From Zoroaster sp. YZ-2022 (taxonomy: Eukaryota; Echinodermata; Asteroidea; Forcipulatida; Zoroasteridae), in contig CM055827.1 in NCBI GenBank assembly GCA_029582265.1, positions 667,074-731,073 on the forward strand: a stretch of DNA of 64,000 bases, read 5' to 3'. Below are positions 1 to 11,800 of this stretch, piece after piece (positions within the stretch are counted from its first letter, which is position 1; every line of letters starts with the position of its first letter). Made by a program: the position numbers and the translations under genes. Under the pieces are notes generated by a model, which saw only the letters and a list, made by a program, of their open reading frames with translations, was not told the origin of the DNA and did no database searches.

Positions 1-183
1 ATGTGTGAACTAGTCTTTGGGTTTATGAAGTAAAACTTACCCGATCATAATCTGGTTTTGATAGCATGTAAACGTAGGAAGTATATGTTATGATTAGATA
101 AATTAAATATGTGGAAGTGTTATGAGGTTAATTATCAGCACTTTTTTGATAATGTGAGCACTTTTCAGTGACATCTGGCTTCC

Positions 184-712
184 CCTATACTCTCAACCAA
201 ATCCTCAGTCATCACACCCACCCCAGGCTTGGTCTCCTATACGTTCAGCCAATATCCCACCCACCCACCCTCTAACGGATCCTCTATATCCACGGCCATC
301 ACACCCACCCCCCAGGCTTAGGACTTCTATTACTTCAGCCACTATCCCACCCACTAACAGATCCTCTGTAATGCGCCTTGAGCACTTCTTGGTGGATATG
401 TGCGCATTATGTTGTTGCTGTTGCTGTTGCTGCTGCTGCTGCTGCTGCTGCTGTTGTTGTATCCACGGTCATCACATCCAACCCCAGGCTTGGGTCGTCT
501 ATACCTTCAGCCACTATCTCACCCACCCACTAACGGATCCTCTATATCCACGGTCAGCACACCCACCCCCAGGCTTGGGTCTTCTATACCTTCAGCCACT
601 ATCCTACCCACCCACCTACTAACGGATCCTCTATATCCACGGTCATCACATCCAAAGGCTTGGTCTCTTATACCTTCAGCCACTATCCCACCCAACCTTT
701 CCTATCCTGTGC
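184..712. repeat. Degenerate ~80-bp tandem repeat
   Basis: Copies share GGATCCTCTATATCCACGG, CACCCAGGCTT and TTCAGCCACTATCC blocks with insertions and deletions. The CTG tract interrupts the array. Confidence 0.75.
411..460 (+). repeat. GTT/GCTG trinucleotide tract
   Basis: About 16 triplets of CTG/TTG, with nine or ten uninterrupted CTG. The Cys/Leu frames across it are repeat artefacts. Confidence 0.9.
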
Positions 713-2306
713 TTTCTCCTACTGACAGAGATCAGTGAGCACACACATACCAAAAACATGTTTAGTAGGATTTATTATTATTATTACACATTTCTGGTAA
801 TGAAACCAAGGATGCCTCAAAAGCACACTTAAGCACTGTAGCTCGGAAGCCTGAGGAAACCTGTAAACAAGGGCGCTTGCTATGTGGAAGTACAGTAGGA
901 GTAAGGTTTGCGCTAGTACCATGTAACAATACTTATGAGTGATCTCACCAGCGGTTCTTCTCAGAACCAAACTCCTAAGTGATTATGTACACGGTGCTAC
1001 CGCAATTAACCTTACTCCTAATAAAATTGTCTTGTTAGAGAATGTAAAGGGAACGTATAGATGCATAATTACATTGGTATTATTTTTTGATCAGCCATCA
1101 AATTCATATTCATTGAAGAATAATTCATTGGGACTATTGATCAATTTACCAAGAGGATATTAACCATTAACAGGGTGTTGGTCAAATCATCTAGCTATTC
1201 TTTCACGTTTACGTCTTTATCATTAGCTAATTATATTCCGATACATTGGCCAGTCGCGTTGCGTAGTCGGTTTATTACTTAGGCCCAAAAAGTCTCCGTT
1301 TTATTTTTTGTTTTTTTTTTATAAAAGAAAATTAAAAATGCCGACGAGTGGGTCTGAGGCGACGCGGAGACCAGAAACCAGAGACTTTTTAAACTTGCGA
1401 ATAAACTGCAAAGGAAACTAACCAGATATTTTGCCAAATAAAATCAGTTTGGAGTAAAGTTTTTGTTTTTACTGAAGCTGGACTTCAACCTGTGACCTCC
1501 AGATTTCTGTAAGCAAAATTGTCCAGTCCTATGCAATCATTCTGGTAATAGCAGGTTTTGGTCTCTGAGGCCAGGCCCAATTACACTGCTCTATCCGCTT
1601 ATATTGAAAATGGGTGATTACTGTGTCAAACTTGTACTTATTGTAAGCGTATTTTACAGGTAAGAAATGAATTTATTCTGCTTGTGTTGGCGTACGTGCA
1701 CTTTCTTGTGTAACTAAGGATTAGCCACTTACTTGGCTACAGTGGATATTCTGTGTTAACCACGTAAGCAAAAAATTGTGACTGTATAAAAGCAACGAAT
1801 TTAGCTACAATACCATGAAACTGGGTCTTGACCACAAGATTTTCTGGCTGTCAAATAATCTTGCGGTCAGCTTGAGCAATTGCGAATCAGGATTGCCATG
1901 CATTTTATAAGGTCACGAAAAGCTAAAGTGCATCTTTAATTATGGAGGAAAGAACTTCAATATTTAGCCTCATACAGGAAAAAGAAAATTGAAAATCAGA
2001 TCATTTTCGAATCTGTAGACGCACAACTTTTTTAATTTTTTTTATCTGTAATAAATGTATGATTTAATATGACTGCCTTCCCTCAGTTTAACACAACAGT
2101 GAAATCATATCACAAGTTTACAGCCAATCTATCTGCAATCTGTAACCCCAAAAGCACGCACATGTATATAGGTCTACTGTAGTCAATTCACTTCCTTTGA
2201 ACCTACAAACGACTATGTGGTTGACCTACTTTAAACAAGTTACTTCAGTGTGAGTGCCCTGCTCGGCCATGCACGTACTTGCAAAACTTATTTGGTATGC
2301 ACTTAC
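713..2306. other. Gene-poor stretch with repeat fragments
   Basis: No supported exon. About 925-1015 resembles the terminal part of the dispersed repeat seen at 10.05 and 18.4 kb. About 1475-1600 (minus) carries a tRNA-like B-box (GGTTGAAGTCC), probably a SINE relic. Confidence 0.35.
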
Positions 2307-2461
2307 CGGTTCGGATCACTTGGACTAGCCGGAACGAGGCAACCTGCCGCCTGATTCACGCCAACTGGAACCGTTGACTCTACCAATGCGTCCCGGTACA
2401 ACATCAACCCAAGTAGAACCAAACTTTGTAATACATTCCACGACTTTGCCATTGTACTCAT
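2307..2461 (-). CDS. Probable first exon of a secreted or membrane protein (partial)
   Basis: From ATG at 2461 the minus strand reads 51 codons and ends in phase 2 at a perfect GTAAGT donor. The peptide has an N-terminal signal-like hydrophobic run (SWNVLQSLVLLGLMLY, about residues 7-22), then a more polar segment with one Cys (AAGCLVPASPSDPN). The second ATG (residue 4) has A at -3 and may be the initiator. I found no convincing next exon before position 1, so the rest would lie outside the window. No family recognised. Alternative: chance reading frame; donor, signal and TATA-like box together make that less likely. Confidence 0.5.
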
Positions 2462-2572
2462 CTGATTGATGGTAGGTGCCAGATTTAAAAGACGAACGGA
2501 TTATGTCTTGAGCACATGCATGTTGGAGAAAATATACCGAGGAACTGTTTGAATACCAATCCAGGGATCCTG

Positions 2573-2580
2573 TTTAAATA
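2573..2580 (-). promoter_or_regulatory. TATA-like box upstream of the 2461 start
   Basis: TATTTAAA on the minus strand, 112 bp before the ATG, would place transcription start near 2545 with an 80-bp leader. Confidence 0.35.
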
Positions 2581-4002
2581 CAGTGTCTGGGTGGGGTCTC
2601 AGTCATCTATCATTAACAACAGAGAGATGACAAAGGTGCCTATGAAGTTACAACGATAACTCCTCTGAGCTTCAGAGGTCTTTAAACCCTGCGGTTAGCT
2701 CAAGAAACAAAAGTTATGCTGAGGTGCCCCAACCTGAGCCGGCAGGTTTATACCGTGGATTACTCATCCTGACTCGGTGTGGCCGGTGGGACGGGGTTGG
2801 GACAGTTGACAAGCTCGGAACTAGAGAACACAAGACCTGAATGGGTATCCTTTCCGGCCGTTAACTATCAACGTCCGCTTGGGGAGGGCTATCGTTACAT
2901 GCCTAGAATGGGCGGTCTGACTCACGGGCCTGTGTTCCGGTGTCGCGCATCGCAGAGATTACCCCAGTGACACTTGAAGAAACAATGATCAATTACATCG
3001 TTATAGGTGTGAACTGACTCATTGTTCTGGAGGTAATTTCACAACATGTCCATATTTTATCATATTATGATTGTCAATCTGGAAGCATTGCTTCAGTGTC
3101 AGAGAGGTCGTGAACTTACATCAATGAGCAGCTGCAGAAGGGATCTAGTTCGAGCCATGACTCGATTGTTCAGGGTGCAAACCGCAGCCACCCAGAGTGT
3201 CACCCCATCTCGCAGACACAAACTGAGTCAGGTGTGTGGTGAACTTCCCAGTTATCTGTTGTCAAGAAATTCTGTTGTGTTCAAATCCAGCAGAAAAAGC
3301 ACTGCGTCACCGAGTTTGGCTTTTCGTTCAATTCGCTGCCACCATAAAACATAATATGTATGATTGCACCACGGAGTTTCTAGTCAAGAAAATTGACGAT
3401 AGAACAAAGAAGAAAGAGTATTTAAAAGGACAACAGGTAAGAAAGAATCTGGTGGTCGGGCCGGCAATTCACATTGCGACAGGTGAGAGGCAGGTAGCAG
3501 TACTGCTGTTGAATATTGTTACCTAAACCATACATTGCAGATGTCAATAACAATGGTCATTGATGTGGAGTACCCAACGGCACAGTTAGGTTCATTATGA
3601 AATCACATCATAGGTACCAGTCTAGTTACATCATAGCCTCACTCTGACATGGAATAACACCATGTGTAATAATCTCTTCTTAGAAAAAGTATATAAGAAA
3701 TTTAATATGGTCTCTGCATGACAGTGGTTTATTATATTTCAACTAAGTCTTTACAGCAATGACAATTAACAACCATCTACACATTTCAAGTTCTGATAAG
3801 TGTCGAGTCCTTGTATCCTTAAATATATTTGCCTTGATTCAAAACAAGCAAAAGTTATATACTCAAACAAGCATGACCCTTTTTATTTTTTTAACCAGTT
3901 GTCATCAGGTAAAATACCTGCTCTCATCTGTACATCCAGATATACAGCTTTCTGCAGCTTTCTCACAAGATATATAAACCAAATACACAAACATTTTAGC
4001 AT
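2581..4002. other. No supported gene; upstream flank of the 2461 start
   Basis: 2760-2970 is GC-richer and open on the plus strand, but an in-frame stop and no splice or start context argue against a gene. The rest is AT-rich. Confidence 0.3.
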
Positions 4003-4138
4003 TTTTAATTACTATATTAAGATTCCCATAATGGTACATTACCATATTTTAATTACTATATTAAGATTCCCATAAACGTACATTACCATATTTTAATTAC
4101 TATATTAAGATTCCCATAAACGTACATTACCATATTTT
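4003..4138. repeat. 44-bp tandem repeat, about 3 copies
   Basis: The unit contains TTTTAATTACTATATTAAG and CATAAACGTACATTACC; the first copy differs slightly. Confidence 0.9.
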
Positions 4139-4376
4139 ATATTTCTTACACAGGCACATGCTTTCAGCAAATTGTTTTAATTTTAATTAAACACCAATGA
4201 CCTCATCATTATGTTCTTATTATATTTTCATACCAATCATGCAATTCAACAGTTACATGAAAAAGCTGCAGTAATAAAGGTGTCACTGAATCATTTAAAA
4301 TGTTATCATTTAAAGAAAAAATATATATTTAATTACACTGAAATGGTATGAAAAGTTACATTGCTATACAATGTTT

Positions 4377-4382
4377 TTTATT
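4377..4382 (-). terminator. Candidate polyadenylation signal for UBXN4
   Basis: AATAAA on the minus strand, about 1.3 kb past the stop codon. A nearer AATAAA at 4781-4786 lies inside a MITE, and another is near 3729. Sequence alone cannot decide which is used. Confidence 0.3.
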
Positions 4383-4648
4383 CAGACTCACAGGGTTAAA
4401 GGTTTATAAATGTCATTACATTCCTGCAAAATTAATGACAATAAACAATGTTACACCAACAAAATGACAGGTGGAAATTTTATCTGGATGAGATTTTGTA
4501 CTAAGTTCACATTGTATAATAAATGTATCCCAAAGATACAAATTTGAGTATAGACATGAATGACAATCCAGGAATTAAGGGATATATCAATGTATGCCTA
4601 TTTCCCTATGGGAAACTACCATTTCAAATCTACATGTTGCTTGAAGAC

Positions 4649-4860
4649 ATTTAAAGGGTAGGTACAATATTGGTAAAATACCAATTATAAAAATAAACAA
4701 ATTTCTTCCAGAAATATACTTTGATGTGAAGATAGTAAAGGTACCAATAATCCAGAAAAACTGTTTTGTCTGAAGTGTTTTTTATTTTATTTAAAGATAA
4801 CTCAAGAAAATATGGACATTTACCAAACAATGTTGTTGCTCCCAATGTATTTTCTTTAAA
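4649..4860. mobile_element. TTAA-target MITE (AGGG-type ends), degraded copy
   Basis: The left end TTTAAAGGGTAGGTACAAT resembles the copies at 8165 and 11739; the right end is diverged. It lies in the presumed UBXN4 3' region. Confidence 0.5.
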
Positions 4861-4971
4861 GAATTGTTAATGCTTTTTCACAGACAAAAATATTTCAAGG
4901 GATAATTGATGCCATCATAAACTGGACATCAAGTTTTAGGTAAAACTGTTATTGTTGGGTTTGTTCATGTT

Positions 4972-5240
4972 TTAACCCTAACCCCCTAGGTATTCTGGCT
5001 AGGAACCTTCCTGAATCCTCCAAAATCCAGCAGTGCACTTTTGGAAACATGCCCTTATCTTCAAAATGCACCATGCATTTTCATTGATCTTTCATATTCA
5101 GTCCTTATGGCCTGTACTCCTTGCCAGGTAGTAATTTTGTCCCATTTGAAGAGGTGAAAGTACCAGTTTCAAACAGTGCTGAATTTTTCCCCAAAAGTGC
5201 CCCTTGGAGGATTTTGATGGATATGGGGTGGTTAGGGTAA
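4972..5240. mobile_element. TTAACCCTAAC-type MITE, inverted relative to the 38.5-kb member
   Basis: It starts TTAACCCTAACCCCCTAG and ends GGTTAGGGTAA. The first 70 bp match the reverse complement of the right end of the 38547-40826 element. Confidence 0.6.
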
Positions 5241-5663
5241 AGGTAAAATGTCACTTTGCATTATGAGAACAAAGAAACAACCTTCAAAGGTTTAAGATCA
5301 ATGAATGGCAACATTTCTGAGAGTAAATTTACAATTTCTGACCAATTATGAACTAATTTGGTTCCTCTAAAATAAGAGCAGCTGAGATAACAATTTTTTT
5401 CTCTTATTTCAGAATGAGGAAAATGTGAGAAATTGAAATTCAAACTATGTCTAAAAAGGTGATGTAAAAAATGTATTAGAGAATGTCCTTTCAAAAACAA
5501 AAACAAAACAATATACTACCCCCATCACAAACTCTTTTAAGTGAGTTCCTAGACTTAAAATGTAAATCTTCAGTGACAATATGACAAAGTTTTCTTCCAG
5601 ATAATAATACCAAATATACAAGAAATGACTTAAGAAAGAAAGTCATTGTCATTTCTATTAATG

Positions 5664-5802
5664 TTACATTTGTTGAGTTGAGTTGCCATTCCATGTATTA
5701 TTTTCATCGTCATTATCTTGACTCGATATCAAGCGATGGACGTTACCCTCCTGTCTAGATGCTGACCCATCACCTCCTGGGGTTCTCCTTCTTACCTGGG
5801 AG
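5664..5802 (-). CDS. UBXN4: UBXN4 exon 10: conserved C-terminus and stop
   Basis: It encodes residues 455-500 and TAA. The final residues DENNTWNGNSTQQM are the same as in human UBXN4, which settles the orthology. The acceptor is TTACAAAG. Confidence 0.94.
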
Positions 5803-8800
5803 CTTTGTAAGAAATAAACACATTTTTCTCAAATTGATTTTCAAGTCGTAACATAAAATCTGCAGAGGACAGCATTCATTCCATTATCAAACCATGTTTT
5901 ATTTTACTTTGATGGATAAAAGTGTTGCCACTGGCACACCAAAACAAGTATATTTTTATGCATATTTTAGAACATTTTTTTCTTTTCTTTGAAGAAATTA
6001 AGGCTTTTAAGTAATTCATGCAAAATAAAATACCTACTTTACAAATTGTGTACTCTTTATCCATACAATTATCATATCCAGTATTTTTCAAAATACTAAA
6101 ATACTGAATCTTTGCATAAATTTTTGGTGTTAGCATCACATTATAAATAGTACTTACATGTATGTTAAATCAAATCATTCAAGATTTTTTATTCCCACAG
6201 ACTGGTTTGTTTGGTTAATCAAAAATAATAGTAAATGTATTAAGTGGCATAACGTTTCAACCCTAGAAGAGTTTTTCTCTAAGGCTTAAACAAAAAAGAA
6301 CCTGGTTTCACTTAAAATATGGGTCAATCAATTTCAACACAAGGTTGGATCTTGTCTTTATTTTAGATATGTCAGCAAATGTCAACCTTTAGTGGAAATA
6401 TACTGACTACACTGCAGGGTGTTATGAAGAATACAAACTCTTATTACCTTTTTGGTCTAGCTCCCGTTGAACTCTGTGAATATTCCGTACCAGAGGACAC
6501 AGTCTGCTGCATGGGTACCTGACTACCCGCTCCTCTGATCTCTGATTGGCTGGGTCTGCCAAACAGGAAATTATAGATGAAATTCCAAAAGAAGGTAAGA
6601 GGAGCAAAGAGCATGGTGATGATGCCAAATGAGCTTGATGACTTGGCAGATGAAGAGTTGCTGGTAGATGCTGTCATGTCACTATACCAACCCTGATTTT
6701 AATAGATAACAATACCATGATTGAATACTTAGCAAAAACAAAAGTCTCAGGTTTCTGATCATAGGTCAACTTCAAAATCTATGTGGTGACAGCTTTTATG
6801 GGGTTTTTGGGGGGTAATATATATATTTTTTTTGGGGGGGGGGGGGAGCAACTAGTAAAATATGTGAAACATGTATCTTCATTTCTGGCTCTTGGAGGAT
6901 GGACATGTAAGATTATCAAATGTCATTTGTTGAAATTTCACAATACGATAGATGGCAAAAAATTACTGTAAAATGGTCCACTGCTGGCCAAGAATAATCT
7001 ATTTCATAGTGATTATTACCATATGCACTTTGGGAAGTACATGTAGACAGTGTCAGCAGGGGTGTGAAAAGACATTATTAGAAGGACAGATGGCATTCGT
7101 ACCAAAAGTTCCGGTCCAAAACCATGTATGTCACCTGACCAACGGGCAGATGAGCCAGGTATAACAGCCACACCAAACAGCCTTCAGGCAAACTGTCTTA
7201 TATAAGAAAATATTAAGGTTTTCATGAAGGTGTAACAAACCGATGTTCCTTCTCACTCAAACCATCCTAACATTTCCTGCTCTTACCGGAAGTACAATAA
7301 TAGCTGCTGTCGGCACCAACTCAAGATCCAAAAAGCTGGAGTTCATATCAGTGGCTGCAAAACGACGTCGAGGAAAAGTGGTTGACATTGTAAACTCTCT
7401 CAGAACTGAGCCAACATTCTATATATCAAAATAAAATGAGTTTCCATAGGTTACATACATTTTTTGAATGAAAATTCCACCAATGCTCATTCTAATCTCC
7501 AATAAATGCCCTCCAAAGCTTTTGAGATTGAAGACAAGACTAATATATAAAGGGACTCAAAGATGTTTTCTATTGATCAAGGATTTTTACTGAGGGCCAA
7601 ATTGTTAAAAGGTGTACAAGAAGTAATATGTAAAGGGGGAAGGAAGAGGGTATATAAGGGGAAGGAAGCGGGTATGTAGGGGGCAAGGAAGTGGGTATGT
7701 AGGAGGCAAGGAAGCGGGTATATAAGAGGAAGGAAGCGGGTATGTAGGGGCAAGGAAGCGGGTATGTAGGGGCAAGGAAGTGGGTATATAACAGGAAGGA
7801 AGCGTGTATGTAGGGGAAGGAAGCGGGTATGTAGGGGTAAGGAAACGGGTATGTAGGGGTAAGGAAACGGGTATGTAGGGGTAAGGACACGGGTATGTAG
7901 GGGTAAGGAAACGGGTATGTAGGGGCAAGGAAGCGGGTATGTAGGGGCAAGGAAGCGGGTATGTAGGGGCAAGGAAGCGGGTATGTAGGGACAAGGAAGC
8001 GGGTATGTAGGGGCAAGGAAGCGGGTATATAGGGGCAAGGAAACGGGTATGTAGGGGCGAGGAAATGGGTTATAGGGTGTACAAAAAACACCCCTCATTG
8101 ATAGACTGTGCTGCTCTGCCCAATCCCTTATATAATGTACTACTGGTAATATGCCTGATTTAAATTAAAGGGAATGTACAACATTGGTTATTACCCAATT
8201 CAAATATCAAATATTACAGTATTACCCAAAATCTAACTTGATGTAAAGGTACCAATCATCTTGAAATTTGTGTAAGTCTAAAGGCAACTGTTTGCTCAAA
8301 GCGTTGACTGTAAAAATGCTTTACCACACTTTTTTCATGACTTATACTCTGTAATGAGCGGAAACTTTCACAGGTTGGTAGTTTAATGTATAAAATAAGT
8401 AGTTTTGTAGATATTACTTATGGTGTACATTCCCTTTAAATTCAGTTTCTGATACATGACAGAGAATGTTTCTTACTATTAAAAGTACTGAAACTGTTCT
8501 ACTAATTTATTAAAACTAGCTGGTAAAAATGTAGGGGATAGGGACAGTATAAGCCAAAATTGTTATTCTTTGAAAAACAGGGTATCCAAATATTTAACTT
8601 ACAATACTTCTGTATGTGTATTACAAATAAAACATGATGTCCAAAGGACACCCAAAGATATTGCTGGCTAATACTATGGACAGGGATACTAAAATCATTC
8701 TAATTAAAATCGTAAAAGCAAAAGAAATATAAATTTGATAAGTGTATGTATATCAAATATAAAAGTAATATTCTGATTTCTTCAAATATCCTGCAGGTTA

Positions 8801-11800
8801 AGTTCAGAAGCAATTTGCAACATTGTTGTGAGTCAGCGCCATGATTCAACAGATCTGGTGATGACAAAAACTACCTTAACCCAAAACAGAGACAAGGAAC
8901 TTGAGTACAATTATGTTACTTTATACAAGAAATTAGAAAATGTGTCATACTGCAATCCACTGCAATCCACATCAATCAAAGACAATTACCTGTGACATTT
9001 TGACATTGGGCCCATTTCTTTTTTTTTCTTTTCTTTTTTTGTTTTGTTTAAGAGACTGAAAGACAAACAAGGGTCGAGTCGCAGGTCTCACCTCCCCTCA
9101 CATGTGAATTGTATTCCAGGTAGATACAAAATCACTTTCAGTTTCATAGGTTGATTTGTACATTTGCTTGTCAGTATTATCAAACATTAATACACTGATG
9201 TGGCTATAAACTATTGTCTACTCAATGCCTCAAGTGTCTGCCGATAAAATCTACAAGCGACTTGGGCGGGACTCAAACCCACAAAATCCTGCTTATTAAA
9301 ACAAACATTTTAACCTCTTAACAAATATCCCATTTCAACCTGAGAACCTTGAAGTAATTCTGATATTTATAGTAAATTTCTTCATACAAAAATGTCGACT
9401 TTGGTTGATTATGTTGCTGAGCAGTATGTTCTGGGTAACAGCTCTATGTAATCGTCTGCTACAAAAAGGTTTATTGCCCAGGATGTCAATGAACTTTGAA
9501 AGTTTGTAGTCATTATTAAAAACATGTCCATTCTTAGGTATGGACAAGTTGCTGTAAATAATATATACATATCAAAATGATAGATGGCATTTAGTTTGGC
9601 AAGTGGGAATTAAACATTCTATATTCATGAAAGGATCCTGAGAAGAGTTATTCCAGGCACGAATACTAACCACCAGGCAGACAGTGGGGGGACATTGACC
9701 CCTTGTTATATATGAACTCACCCCTATCAGGAATTGTTGAGCCTCCTGCAACGGGGAGTTAGCATCAAACTGTTGTGTGACGGTTGAACCATCCGGTAAT
9801 CGAAACTGGATCCTGGCAATGTCCCTGAATTGAAAACAAATAATAAAAAAGAAAGAACAAAAATTCAGCATTATGACAAAAAAACATTACTTGTGGAAGC
9901 TTTATTTTATAAAAATGTGTAAACAATAAAAAGATCCATATTTGTACATACATTTTTTTCTTATTCTTTGCTTTCAGTTATAGAAAGTTTACATTGTTGA
10001 TAAAATGTCAATAAGTTAAATATTCATTCATGGTGACGAGGATGAGTAATACTAATTGCGGTGACACCATGTAAAATTCTCTATTGAGTAGTAAATAGTT
10101 CTGAAAAGATCTGGAAGTTACAACTCGACGTTTCGATCAGTATGCTCTGACCGTCCTCAGGAGAATTACATTTACTCTATTCCAATGGGGATCTTTTCTC
10201 CTAATACAATGCACATTGTTGGTTTGGCAAAGTTTTGCATATAGTACAAACCTTTTAATCAATGATGACTTCTATTTTTGTCCTAATTTTGGGCTTTACA
10301 CTTTTTGAGCATATTGGTAGTCATTATTCTTTTATAATGTGAACAAATTGACAGTTTATATTTAATATGAACAGGCTGTCAATCACTTGTGTTATTGAGG
10401 ATTGACAAAACTTGACATGCTTAGGGGTAATAAGCCTTTGACATTACCAGGCCTTCATGTAGCTACTCAGACCATATTGCATTGATATATTCACCCATAA
10501 GAGACAATAGGTGATGAAACTATGCACATAGCTTCAGTAACTTTCACTGTTCACTTATACTAAATTATAACCATGGTAAAATGACAAGACTACACTTAAT
10601 GTCATACGATCAAAATTTTATCATCAGATGGATTAAGAGGCCTGAAGGCATGGGTCTGGCTGGGCCTGTAAATAAGCCTCATCACAGATTAAATAATTCT
10701 GTATATCGTTTGGCACCCTCATGACCAAGTGCCGATTGAAACATCTGTAAAAGATGAAAGCGTTGACTGCAGGGCCCCAATCATCATACTTGACACTGAT
10801 CTCTATCTTACTGACTTGACTAGGTGTGTTAACCCTAACTCCCTATGCATTGTTAGTGAACAATAAAAATCCTTCAAAATCCTCCAACTGCCTTTGTTGT
10901 CTAGGGAGTTAGGGTTAATGGAAGCGACTGGGCTGATATGTTACTTGTCTTTTCTTAAACCACATACATGTATCTGCACTCTCTCATGGAGAAGATTCCT
11001 CTTCATTATAGGTACAATCCTTTTCTTATCATTTTAAATGTCGGTTCTAGTAACATGGCTGTAAAGTCTTCTAATACCACAGCACTGATGTGCAAGAACA
11101 TTTCCCCATGTGCCCGGAAGGATGTAAGACAGATTAGGTTAAGCGCGCACTTATGTCCTTTTACCAGGCATGTGATGATTTGTGAAATGTATGCCAGTCT
11201 AGCTAATGAACAAAATACTGTACTGCCCTACCCCTAGATATTGTTCAACAATGTTACAACCACACCATACAACACTCAACCATGTTTTATAACACAACTG
11301 TTTAGATTATTTGATTATAAACTACACAGTCATCGCTAGCTAGACCAAGATGCAACACTCCAGTATATTTACGCATAGGCCCCAAAGAACTGGCCCACAA
11401 TCCAGTAAACAGAATGATTCTTGAACCCATCAAGTGCTAGCCTTTAGTCAAGGTGTTCACAGCATCCTGGATACACCAGACACAAGAAAAGAGTAGCGTC
11501 CAAGTGCTCCTTGACATATGCTAATTAAGCTCCAGTTCAGGTTACTACTTGGACCCTCTGAAGGCTTTGGAATTAGTGGTATAACCAGAAGAGTATTGCA
11601 ACCCCCAATGAGAAGGTGAAAGTAAGATGTTATCAGTATGTTAACAGTCTGTATTAAGAATACAGTGAGAAACAACATCATTCAGACGGCTGTTATCATG
11701 TTCTGTTTTTCAGAATTTTGAACTTGGTCCAATTTAGTTTAAAGGGAAGGTCCAACATTGGAAAATTTGCAAACATTAATTTCAACCCTTAAATTTTTAA

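Noticed and set aside
371..738. Poly-Cys and poly-Leu frames
   Set aside because: Translation of the CTG/TTG tract and its host repeat.
2779..2970. GC-rich 63-codon plus frame
   Set aside because: An in-frame stop lies just upstream and no splice or start context supports it.
7570..8098. Three overlapping Pro/Tyr-rich frames of up to 173 codons
   Set aside because: They follow from a stop-free 22-bp minisatellite read in three frames.
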